Made by a program: the position numbers and the translations under genes. A stretch of 12,633 nucleotides of DNA from Mycoplasmatota bacterium (GTDB taxonomy: Bacteria; Bacillota_I; Bacilli_A; Izemoplasmatales; Izemoplasmataceae). The stretch is from the NCBI GenBank assembly GCA_022712785.1, contig JAFLJX010000264.1, forward strand, positions 1 through 12,633, in the 5' to 3' direction. Positions 1 through 5,903 of this stretch are shown one piece after another (the first letter of the stretch is position 1; each line of letters begins with the position of its first letter). The notes under the pieces are model-generated. The model was not told the origin of the DNA and did no database searches. It saw nothing but the letters and a program-made list of their open reading frames with translations.

Positions 1-474
1 ACTCTTAACAAATTGTACTACAGCTCCTACATAAGGTATTGTGAAAGAATGTTGTCCTAGAACATCATCTTCTCCTATTACCCAGTAATCACTATAGACA
101 TCATTTGATTCAGCAAAATATCCATGTGTTTTAAATACCAAATCACCTTCGGCATTCTCATTAATTGAATAAATATAATGAGTAACTATCTCTTTTTCAC
201 CATCATAGTTGATATCTGCGTAAAAAGTTATGATATCTTCTACAGCTAATTCATCTACTTTTGGTTTTGAAACAACAATTAGATCATTTACGTTAATAAC
301 TGGTTCCATACTGTCCGTGATTACAACATAAGGTTTAAATCCAAAAACATTTACTACACTTTTTGGCATAAAAACACTAATTGCAATATACAAAACTAGA
401 ATTCCAATTATTAGAAAAAATAATCCTGTCTTAATATAATCTTTTAAAGTTGATTTCCCGTTCTTTTCCACCAT
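1..474 (-). CDS. sipW: SipW-like (ER-type) signal peptidase I, partial at the C-terminus
   Basis: A membrane-bound serine protease that removes signal peptides from secreted proteins on the outer face of the membrane. 158 residues are readable before the frame leaves the window. Visible in order: a basic N-terminus, one hydrophobic segment at about residues 16-36, the catalytic serine box TDSMEP (Ser55), the VTHYI box (His99), and a C-terminal block ending in EDDVLG then IPYVGAVV. Histidine in place of the usual bacterial lysine marks the S26B (SipW/eukaryotic-archaeal) type. In Bacillus this type processes TasA/TapA or camelysin. The start is ATG at 474 with AAAAGGGG about 9 bases upstream. 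It lies on the same strand as three proteins with SipW-type signals, which are its likely substrates. The missing end probably carries a second membrane helix. The family assignment is firm; the substrate pairing is inferred from position. Confidence 0.9.
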   Translation of the reverse strand, partial: MVEKNGKSTLKDYIKTGLFFLIIGILVLYIAISVFMPKSVVNVFGFKPYVVITDSMEPVINVNDLIVVSKPKVDELAVEDIITFYADINYDGEKEIVTHYIYSINENAEGDLVFKTHGYFAESNDVYSDYWVIGEDDVLGQHSFTIPYVGAVVQFVKS

Positions 475-513
475 TGTATTAACCCCTTTTAACTATTTTA
501 TTTAACATAGTTA

Positions 514-542
514 ATTATAATACATCTCTATAATTAAGTCCA
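514..542 (-). promoter_or_regulatory. Sigma-A-type promoter of the signal peptidase gene
   Basis: The -10 box is TATAAT at 519-514 and the -35-like TGGACT is at 542-537 (4 of 6 match TTGACA), with a 17-base spacer. The start site would fall near 507, giving a leader of about 33 bases. This suggests that the peptidase can be transcribed separately from the fibre-like genes upstream. Confidence 0.6.
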
Positions 543-906
543 TATGATTTCATTGCATGATTTTTTTAACTGGGTATTCTCCAGTCTTTATTCCATTTAT
601 CTACACCCAAATTTGAAGCTTATTTATCTTTTTTACTGTGGAAGTATTTCGACAATTTGTTATAAAGCCTCACTTAACATAACTGATATTTGTAGAAAAT
701 GAAAATATTTGTTTTTAATTTCTAATTGAAACTCTAACATTAGATTAAGCAGGGTCTCCAGTAATATTTAACCCGTTACCTAGTGAATTTGAGTGATTAA
801 CGAAAGTGAAAAAACCATAAAAATAACTATATAAGCTAACAAAAGTGCTTTTTTAATTTTCATGGTTTTGTCTTGTTTGTATTGTTCTAATCAAATTATA
901 TTTATA
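543..906. other. Gene-poor spacer between the peptidase and the first fibre-like gene
   Basis: About 360 bases with no convincing gene. On the minus strand it holds a 27-codon signal-like frame (780-863) and a 26-codon frame near 650-735, both without a good ribosome binding site. A short inverted repeat (ACTGG/CCAGT, around 569-588) is followed by only a weak T-rich run on the plus strand, so it is not a clear terminator. No obvious terminator follows the gene ending at 907, so read-through towards the peptidase gene is possible. Confidence 0.4.
780..863 (-). pseudogene. Possible signal-peptide remnant (27 codons)
   Basis: The frame starts with MKIKKALLLAYIVIFMVF, a basic end followed by a hydrophobic run, and stops at TAG after 27 codons. 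This resembles an N-terminal signal or membrane segment with no mature protein after it. No ribosome binding site is visible. An out-of-frame continuation reads SLGNGLNITGDPA before a stop, which could be the trace of a frameshifted secreted protein. It sits in a cluster of related secreted proteins, so a decayed paralog is plausible, but chance is not excluded in such AT-rich DNA. Confidence 0.2.
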
Positions 907-1431
907 TTAGTTAGTTGTTATTGCAAATGTTAAATTAAGTTCTAAGTCATTTTCAACTAGGGTATCATAGATAGCTTTTGTTAAAGGTTCGTTTTCAAAA
1001 AGTACTGTAATTGTAACTGTAACTACACCACCGATTGTAATTGCGTTTGATGGAGAATATGCATATGAAGTTTCAAACATAATTTCTAAATCATTGTCTG
1101 AAAGAGAACCTCCAGTACCTGTCATAGCTGTGTACAATTCTGTTACTACTAATGTTCCTGTTGTTCCTGTAGCTTGTGCGTCAGCATTCCATGTAACTGG
1201 TATAGTAAACACTATTGAATCGCTTGGATTCAAGTCTGTTGAACCATCATCTGTTATTGTTCCTAAGTTCATTGTCGTTGTTACAATTCCACCTTCACCG
1301 ATTGTTACAGTTGCTGTATCTGTTGCATTTGTAACAGTAACACTACTTGCCCAATATGCAAATGATCCTGTTGTAACTACTACTGATAATAATAATAATA
1401 ATCCTATTGCTAATTTTCTTGATTTCATCAT
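907..1431 (-). CDS. SipW-type secreted protein, TasA/camelysin-like (Thr/Val-rich)
   Basis: A 174-residue protein, probably exported and cleaved outside the membrane. Residues 3-6 are basic (KSRK), 7-19 are hydrophobic, and the cleavage region reads TTGSFA followed by YWASS, the pattern of SipW-processed precursors (small residues, then A, then an aromatic pair). The predicted mature part is acidic, has no cysteine, and is very rich in Thr, Val and Ile, suggesting a beta-rich domain. It ends with a Y-x-x-L...LELNLTF-like strand that resembles the C-termini of the two neighbouring secreted proteins. The start is ATG at 1431, with AAAGGAG 8 bases upstream. It lies 64 bases after the preceding gene, so it is probably in the same transcript. 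TasA/camelysin-like is a family-level guess from signal type, composition and the nearby peptidase; fibre formation is inference. Confidence 0.7.
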   Translation of the reverse strand: MMKSRKLAIGLLLLLSVVVTTGSFAYWASSVTVTNATDTATVTIGEGGIVTTTMNLGTITDDGSTDLNPSDSIVFTIPVTWNADAQATGTTGTLVVTELYTAMTGTGGSLSDNDLEIMFETSYAYSPSNAITIGGVVTVTITVLFENEPLTKAIYDTLVENDLELNLTFAITTN

Positions 1432-1495
1432 TTTTAAATCTCCTTTTATTTTCTTCTTATTTTTTAGTTTATTTGTGTTTCTATATATATACTTG

Positions 1496-2083
1496 TTACT
1501 CTGTTACCACTTTTTGTTTTAACTCTAATGCTATTGCGAAACTAATATTTTTACCTTGAATTGTTTCATATGCTTCAATTGCATTTTCTACATTGACCAG
1601 ATTTAAATTCAACCCTTCAATTGTAGCTTCTTCTAAATCTATTGGTTCTAGAATTTCTACTATAATAGTAATAGTGATAGTATCATTAAACAAATCTAAA
1701 TCTACTCCACCCTCTTCACCCATAACTTCTATTTTAACTAGATGGCTATATGTGTCACTACCATCAATTAAAATATCATTAATTAAAACTTGAAGAGTAA
1801 CTTGGTTTAGAAGTTCTCTAGAAACTCCAATGTCGTAACTTAATTCAATAAGTTCAACATCACCTACCGCCATTGCATATCCTGAAGGAACTAATCTTAA
1901 ATCACTATTTATCTGATTTAGATCTGTAACTAGAATTTCAATTGGGGATCCAAGTGTAACTATCTCAACTTCTGTTGTGACAGTAACTTCTCTCCAAAAT
2001 GCAAATGCAGAAGTAACTGTGAATGCAAGACCCACGATTAAGAATAAAATAGTGCTTCTTCGTGCTGTCTTAAAACTAATCAA
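1496..2083 (-). CDS. SipW-type secreted protein, fibre-like paralog 2
   Basis: About 195 residues. The start is placed at TTG 2083, because GGAAGTGA lies 6 bases upstream and resembles a Shine-Dalgarno sequence; an in-frame TTG at 2098 would add five residues but has no site in front. The N-terminus is basic (KTARR), then hydrophobic to about residue 26, and the cleavage region reads TSAFA then FWREV. The mature part is acidic and cysteine-free. It shares several blocks with the protein at 2669-3178: LVPSGY, a VxD/VND-type turn, DILID versus NILIND, and a final AYETIQGKNISF-type strand. It is therefore a paralog with low identity. Its leader carries a GEMM-type riboswitch followed by a terminator, so expression is probably set by a cyclic dinucleotide. 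Likely co-transcribed with the next gene (907-1431). Exact function unknown. Confidence 0.65.
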   Translation of the reverse strand: MISFKTARRSTILFLIVGLAFTVTSAFAFWREVTVTTEVEIVTLGSPIEILVTDLNQINSDLRLVPSGYAMAVGDVELIELSYDIGVSRELLNQVTLQVLINDILIDGSDTYSHLVKIEVMGEEGGVDLDLFNDTITITIIVEILEPIDLEEATIEGLNLNLVNVENAIEAYETIQGKNISFAIALELKQKVVTE

Positions 2084-2103
2084 ATTTATCACTTCCAATC
2101 ATT

Positions 2104-2131
2104 AAAAAAATCGACAAATTTGATTGTCGAT
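2104..2131 (-). terminator. Conditional intrinsic terminator in the leader of the 1496-2083 gene
   Basis: The RNA forms an ATCGACAA/TTTGTCGAT-type stem with a six-base loop, followed by seven U's at 2110-2104. It lies between the GEMM aptamer and the gene. The segment ATCAAATTT inside it (2124-2116) is exactly complementary to AAATTTGAT (2186-2178) just after the aptamer, giving an alternative antiterminator pairing. Confidence 0.8.
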
Positions 2132-2186
2132 ATAGATATTTTAGTTCTAAATAGTTTCCCTAAAATATATCCAACTTATCAAATTT

Positions 2187-2265
2187 ATTGACAGCTGGCT
2201 ACCATTTTACAGGCCCTAAAGCTTTGCGTACATAGATTTCTCGATGCTTGCCTTTTTCGTATTTT
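2187..2265 (-). promoter_or_regulatory. GEMM-I-type riboswitch (cyclic di-GMP or related), distal copy
   Basis: Read on the minus strand, the leader has the GEMM-I signature in order: AAGGCAAGC, a stem capped by a GAAA tetraloop (GCATCGA/TCTATGT, one mismatch), ACGCAAAGC, GGGCCT with a GCC/GGT P2 stem, and GGTAGCCAGC. The G of GGC matches the ligand-contacting G20 of the Vibrio Vc2 aptamer, and the G21-C46 and C22-G45 pairs are canonical. The GAAA loop would dock into P2 as in the known fold. The P1 stem is not clear, and the last strand reads CTGTC where the other copy has TTACC. It precedes a terminator/antiterminator pair, so control is likely by transcription termination. Family confidence is high; ligand identity is less certain. 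Confidence 0.82.
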
Positions 2266-2289
2266 TATAATATTTATTTCTGTATGGCT

Positions 2290-2318
2290 ATAATAATACA
2301 AATATAGTAAATTGTCAA
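2290..2318 (-). promoter_or_regulatory. Strong sigma-A promoter of the riboswitch-controlled fibre operon
   Basis: A perfect -35 TTGACA at 2318-2313, a 17-base spacer and the -10 TATTAT at 2295-2290. Transcription would begin near 2283, about 20 bases before the GEMM aptamer. A near-consensus promoter fits a system in which control is exerted downstream by RNA. Confidence 0.8.
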
Positions 2319-2529
2319 CATATAGAACAGAGTATATTTCCATCAATGCGCTCAAACGTTAATTTTTACAAAAAGTTATTCAATAACTTACTATTTACAA
2401 AAAATTCAAAAAACTGCTTTACTACAACAATATATGGCAATAACGGACATATAATTAGTATGAAATATTATACACTTATCGTTAAATTTGTATTATAAAT
2501 TGCATCAAATTCAATTCTTAAATTTTTAT
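2319..2529. other. AT-rich spacer with no recognisable gene
   Basis: About 210 bases between the terminator of the 2669-3178 gene and the promoter at 2318. I see only runs of A and T and one weak AT hairpin (AAGTTATT/AATAACTT, around 2371-2388, minus strand). No coding frame with a ribosome binding site is visible on either strand. Confidence 0.4.
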
Positions 2530-2565
2530 TAAATAAAAGCCAACAAATTTATATTGTTGGCTTTT
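2530..2565 (-). terminator. Intrinsic terminator after the 2669-3178 gene
   Basis: A 12-bp perfect stem, AAAAGCCAACAA with TTGTTGGCTTTT, and a short AT loop. It ends in a T-rich run on the minus strand. Because of the flanking A and T runs it could also act on the plus strand. It separates this gene from the operon starting at 2318. Confidence 0.85.
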
Positions 2566-2668
2566 CAAATTCTATTAACATAAAATAAATATGATTTTTG
2601 AATATGTATTTAACTTAAATTTTATACTTTTACATCTATATTTCATATCCTACTTTGATCACTATTAT

Positions 2669-3178
2669 CTAAAGTATATCTTCAATAGTTTCTACTGTAA
2701 ATTCAAATTCTAATTGATGTCCTGCTATTAAACTATATTGTTCATATGTTGGTAAATTCATAGATAATGTAACTTGAACTTTATAGTATGATCCTTCAAT
2801 TGCTTCTATTAAGTTAACCTGTAAACTTTCTTTTTCAAGTTTAACAACATCATATTGAAATACAAATAATCTACTTATATCTTCTGATATTACTTCATCA
2901 TTAATTAGTATGTTATTAACTGAATAACTAAACTCAATTCCTTCTTGTACGAAGACTTTATATGTGAATACTATTTGTTCTGTATCGTTTACACCAAGAA
3001 TAACACCTGTAGGAACTAAATCCATTCCATCACTTGATCTCACTTTATCAATTATCTTTAGACTTGTTTTTGTGTCAGAAAGAAAATTAGTTTGTGAATC
3101 TTCATAATAACCATAAACTCTTGTAGTACTTATTGAAAGAAAAAAAATCAAAATCAGACTGAGAATTACTTTTTTCAT
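2669..3178 (-). CDS. SipW-type secreted protein, fibre-like paralog 3
   Basis: A 169-residue protein with a clear export signal: KK, then hydrophobic residues 4-17, then a cleavage region TTRVYG followed by YYEDS. The aromatic pair and acidic residue after the site resemble SipW substrates, although the -1 residue is Gly rather than Ala. The mature part is cysteine-free and predicted beta-rich. It shares LVPTGV, VND, NILINDE and a C-terminal EQYSLIAGHQLEFEFTVE strand with the 1496-2083 protein, so the two are diverged paralogs. The start is ATG 3178 with AAAGGAG 8 bases upstream. It is a single-gene transcript with its own promoter (3335-3363), its own GEMM-type riboswitch and its own terminator. 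Surface or matrix role inferred; biochemical function unknown. Confidence 0.65.
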   Translation of the reverse strand: MKKVILSLILIFFLSISTTRVYGYYEDSQTNFLSDTKTSLKIIDKVRSSDGMDLVPTGVILGVNDTEQIVFTYKVFVQEGIEFSYSVNNILINDEVISEDISRLFVFQYDVVKLEKESLQVNLIEAIEGSYYKVQVTLSMNLPTYEQYSLIAGHQLEFEFTVETIEDIL

Positions 3179-3200
3179 ATGAATTGCTCCTTTGAATTTT

Positions 3201-3287
3201 CTTAAGTAAGGTAACTGGCTATCTCATCTGAGACCCTTTAGTTTTCTGTCACCGAATCACTTCGGTTTTAGCTTTATCTAACTCAAG
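3201..3287 (-). promoter_or_regulatory. GEMM-I-type riboswitch, proximal copy with swapped core pairs
   Basis: On the minus strand: P1 CTTGAGT pairs with ACTTAAG (7 bp, one G-U); then AAGCTAAA; a perfect P1b stem ACCGAA/TTCGGT capped by a GNRA tetraloop (GTGA); GACAGAAAAC; GGGTCTC-AGAT-GAGATAGCC (P2); and AGTTACC. Aligned without gaps to Vc2, G20 is kept, while G21-C46 becomes C-G and C22-G45 becomes U-A. Both are compensatory changes that keep the pairs. The G50 pair (G-C in the other copy) is A-U here. It lies 22 bases upstream of the start codon and 7 bases from AAAGGAG, so translation control is likely. The 5' flank CTTTTG (3296-3291) can pair with CAAAGG over the ribosome binding site. 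Confidence 0.8.
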
Positions 3288-3334
3288 ATCCAAAAGATTA
3301 TGAAAATTCTCTTTGATTTCGAATTGATACTTGT

Positions 3335-3363
3335 ATTATAACATTTGTTTATTTAATATCCAA
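3335..3363 (-). promoter_or_regulatory. Extended -10 promoter of the 2669-3178 gene
   Basis: TGTTATAAT (an extended -10, box at 3340-3335) lies 17 bases downstream of the weak -35 TTGGAT (3363-3358). The transcript would start near 3328, leaving about 40 bases before the riboswitch P1 stem. Confidence 0.7.
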
Positions 3364-3385
3364 ATTTCTTATTACATAAATCTTA

Positions 3386-3419
3386 AGTGCTCTCATGATT
3401 AAATTTAACTGAGAGCACT
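3386..3419 (-). terminator. Probable terminator after recD2
   Basis: A perfect 10-bp inverted repeat, AGTGCTCTCA/TGAGAGCACT, with a 14-base loop, 60 bases after the recD2 stop. The downstream tract on the minus strand is only moderately T-rich (TTAAGATTTATG), so termination may be partial. The T-rich tract on the other side would suit plus-strand transcription better, but no gene there uses it. Confidence 0.6.
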
Positions 3420-3478
3420 ATATTTTATTATTCTTATATTTTAATATATAATTACCGCTTTACTTAAGTATTATTCCT

Positions 3479-5812
3479 TTATTTATCCATAAAGTCATAT
3501 GGAGATAATGATTCATTTATATCTTCCCCTAGATATTCAAATGGAATACCTGGATCCTTTATTTTCATCCTTTTTTCTACTGTCTTTGTTACTTCTACTA
3601 TTTCATTAGAAAGTACTCTATCTATTATTATATCTTTTAAAACACTTTGTCTTGAAGCTTCTGTTTTTTCAACTCCATATTTGAAAGCCCCAATGTCTCC
3701 AATTAAAATAAGTTTTTCTTTCGCTCTAGTTATAGCTGTATAAAGAAGTTTACGTTTTAGCATAATACTATAGCTTCTATATATAGGTAATATAACAACT
3801 TTGTATTCACTTCCTTGTGATTTATGAATACTCATAGCGTATGCATGTTTCAGGTTTATTAAATCCCCTATTTTATAACTTACTTCATTACCTAAGAAAT
3901 CAACTATTAAAGCCTTTTCTTCTGTAATTCCTATAACAATACCTTGATCACCATTCATTACATTATCTTCTACTTGGTTTGATAATTGGATGACTTTATC
4001 TCCAAATCTAAATTCTCTATCTCCGTGTTTTAATACCTTAGACGTATTAGGATTAAATTCATTTTGGAGTAGTATATTAATATTATCAATACCTGTTTTC
4101 CCTCGATACATTGGAATTAATACTTGTATATCATCGTGAAGATCATAATTGTTTACTTGAAGGTAACTTATAATATTAACGATTCTACTCTCGAAGTTAT
4201 TTACATCTTCAGATACAAAATATCTATCGTTATATGCTTTCAATATATCCGAAGGCAATTGTGAATTATTTACATCGTAAGCAAGTTTAATAATATTTGA
4301 GTCAGAAGCTTGTCTATGTATGGTATTAAGTCTTACAGAGTCAATTACGTCAGTATCTATTAAATCTTTTAGTATTTGACCAGGTCCAACACTTGGAAGT
4401 TGGTCTTCGTCTCCTACAATTATTACTTTTGTAGTTTTCGGAATTGATTGAAATAATTGAGAAGCAAGATACACATCAATCATAGAAGCCTCATCAATTA
4501 TAATCACATCTGCTTCAACTAAATTATCTTTATTAAAAAGGAATTTTCCTTGGAAATTATAACCTAAAAATCTGTGAATAGTTTCTGCGTGTAATTTAGT
4601 AGTTTCATTCATTCTTTTCGCAGCTCTTCCTGTTGGAGCAATTAGTTTTACTTGGAAAAGGCTATTATTATACTCAATTGGAATTTGATTGTATTTGCAG
4701 TATACAAATACAATTCCCTTAATAACAGTAGTTTTACCTGTACCTGGCCCTCCAGTTAGTATGAATAAATTGCTTCTTAGTGCACTATATATTGATTTCT
4801 TTTGAAGGTCAGTATATTCAATTTCATTAATTTCTTCAAATAGTTTTATATAGTTATCAATTTTTTTATTATCAAGATCATTTTTAAAATCAGAGGTTAA
4901 TTCCTTTACCTTATTTACTATATTTTCTTCTGCATAGCTAATACTTGTAAGCTTAATCATATCATCTTGTCTTACGAATACTTTTTCACTAATCAACTCT
5001 TCAAGGTAATCTAATATTTCGTCATCAGATACTAAATCTTCATTCTTGTTAAGTTGTTTTGTAAGATAATCTTTCAATTGATCAGCGAACAAGAAAGTAT
5101 GACCATAATTGATTCCCATTAAATTATAAAGGTAAAGGATCATTGCTTTTACTCTTAAAGGATCATTATCTTTAAAGCCTAATTTTTTCGCTATAAGGTC
5201 AGCTCTTTCGAACCCGATTCCTTCAATGTCATATATTAATTGATAGGGGTTTTTTTCTATTATTGCTATAGTTTCATTCTGATATTTTTTAAATATTTTC
5301 ATAGCTGTTCTTGGAGTTATTCCATATCCGTAAAGTTTTATGAATGTATTTTCAGATGCCTTATTTTCAATGATGCCCTTATATACAACTTCTTTAAGTT
5401 TAGGGCTCATTTTTGGTATACTATTTAAAACTTCCTTATCATCAATTACAAGTTTAATTGTACCTTTACCCAAAGAATTTACAATATTAGTAGCTGTTTT
5501 AAGTCCAATCCCTTTGAATAATTCACTTGCTAAATACTCTATTAACCCAGCAATTGATGTGTCACTTTGCTTCTCAAAGTTGTTGACCACATACTGAGTT
5601 CCATATTTTGGATTGTCTGTAAATTTACCAAAAAACTTGATTTCTTCTCCTCTTAGAGGTTGAGGGAAATATCCAGTAACAGTGATATAATCATCAAAAT
5701 TAAAAATACTCAAATTTTCATTTGAATCAGTTATTTTAACTTTAATAATGTTATAAGAATTTTCATTACTATAAAATATTAATGCTTTTACAATTCCTTG
5801 AATATAATTCAT
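3479..5812 (-). CDS. recD2: RecD2-type SF1B DNA helicase
   Basis: A 5'-3' DNA helicase involved in DNA repair and replication-fork maintenance; RecD2 works without RecBC. 777 residues from ATG 5812, chosen because GGTGA sits 5 bases upstream; a TTG at 5824 would add four residues with no site in front. Order of parts: N-terminal OB-like/YrrC region (1-80), helix-hairpin-helix region (about 85-220), then the motor. Walker A GGPGTGKT is at about 354-361, motif Ia-like APTGRAAKR at about 392-400, Walker B IIIDEA at about 437-442, GDEDQLPSVG at about 467-476, HRQ at about 499-501, SIHKSQGSEY at about 661-670, and LLYTAITRAKEKL at about 689-701. All helicase motifs look intact and the length is normal for the family. 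It is flanked by its own promoter and a hairpin, so it is likely a single-gene unit. Confidence 0.95.
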   Translation of the reverse strand: MNYIQGIVKALIFYSNENSYNIIKVKITDSNENLSIFNFDDYITVTGYFPQPLRGEEIKFFGKFTDNPKYGTQYVVNNFEKQSDTSIAGLIEYLASELFKGIGLKTATNIVNSLGKGTIKLVIDDKEVLNSIPKMSPKLKEVVYKGIIENKASENTFIKLYGYGITPRTAMKIFKKYQNETIAIIEKNPYQLIYDIEGIGFERADLIAKKLGFKDNDPLRVKAMILYLYNLMGINYGHTFLFADQLKDYLTKQLNKNEDLVSDDEILDYLEELISEKVFVRQDDMIKLTSISYAEENIVNKVKELTSDFKNDLDNKKIDNYIKLFEEINEIEYTDLQKKSIYSALRSNLFILTGGPGTGKTTVIKGIVFVYCKYNQIPIEYNNSLFQVKLIAPTGRAAKRMNETTKLHAETIHRFLGYNFQGKFLFNKDNLVEADVIIIDEASMIDVYLASQLFQSIPKTTKVIIVGDEDQLPSVGPGQILKDLIDTDVIDSVRLNTIHRQASDSNIIKLAYDVNNSQLPSDILKAYNDRYFVSEDVNNFESRIVNIISYLQVNNYDLHDDIQVLIPMYRGKTGIDNINILLQNEFNPNTSKVLKHGDREFRFGDKVIQLSNQVEDNVMNGDQGIVIGITEEKALIVDFLGNEVSYKIGDLINLKHAYAMSIHKSQGSEYKVVILPIYRSYSIMLKRKLLYTAITRAKEKLILIGDIGAFKYGVEKTEASRQSVLKDIIIDRVLSNEIVEVTKTVEKRMKIKDPGIPFEYLGEDINESLSPYDFMDK

Positions 5813-5828
5813 TTTTATCACCAATTTA

Positions 5829-5834
5829 ATTATA
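5829..5834 (-). promoter_or_regulatory. Extended -10 promoter of recD2
   Basis: TGTTATAAT with the -10 box at 5834-5829. The predicted start lies only about 10 bases upstream of the ATG at 5812, at or next to the GGTGA site, so the leader would be very short. No good -35 is seen at 16-18 bases. Confidence 0.5.
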
Positions 5835-5865
5835 ACACATTATTCAATCTTAAATTGTGAAAAAT

Positions 5866-5903
5866 ATAAAGAAAAAGAATACTTAAGCTTTGCTTAAGTA
5901 TTC
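5866..5903 (-). terminator. Intrinsic terminator overlapping the end of the aminopeptidase gene
   Basis: A perfect 12-bp stem, GAATACTTAAGC/GCTTAAGTATTC, with an AAA loop, followed by TTTTTCTTT on the minus strand. The stop codon (5885-5883) is inside the hairpin, so the last codons double as terminator sequence. Confidence 0.92.

Noticed and set aside
569..590. ACTGG/CCAGT hairpin as a terminator
   Set aside because: Only five pairs and no T run on the minus strand; weak T-rich tract on the plus strand with no gene to terminate.
750..790. GGGTCTC...GTTACC on the plus strand, resembling part of a GEMM aptamer
   Set aside because: No G20 region, GNRA-capped P1b stem or ACGCAAAGC block upstream, and no plus-strand gene follows.
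1094..1522. Long plus-strand open frame (142 codons)
   Set aside because: Antisense to the Thr/Val-rich secreted gene; no ribosome site, biased composition explained by the opposite strand.
907..2098. TGA read as tryptophan (Mollicutes code)
   Set aside because: Tryptophan is TGG here and in other genes, and no in-frame TGA occurs in any complete gene.
5240..5597. Plus-strand open frames opposite recD2
   Set aside because: Recoded shadow of a conserved helicase; no start signals.
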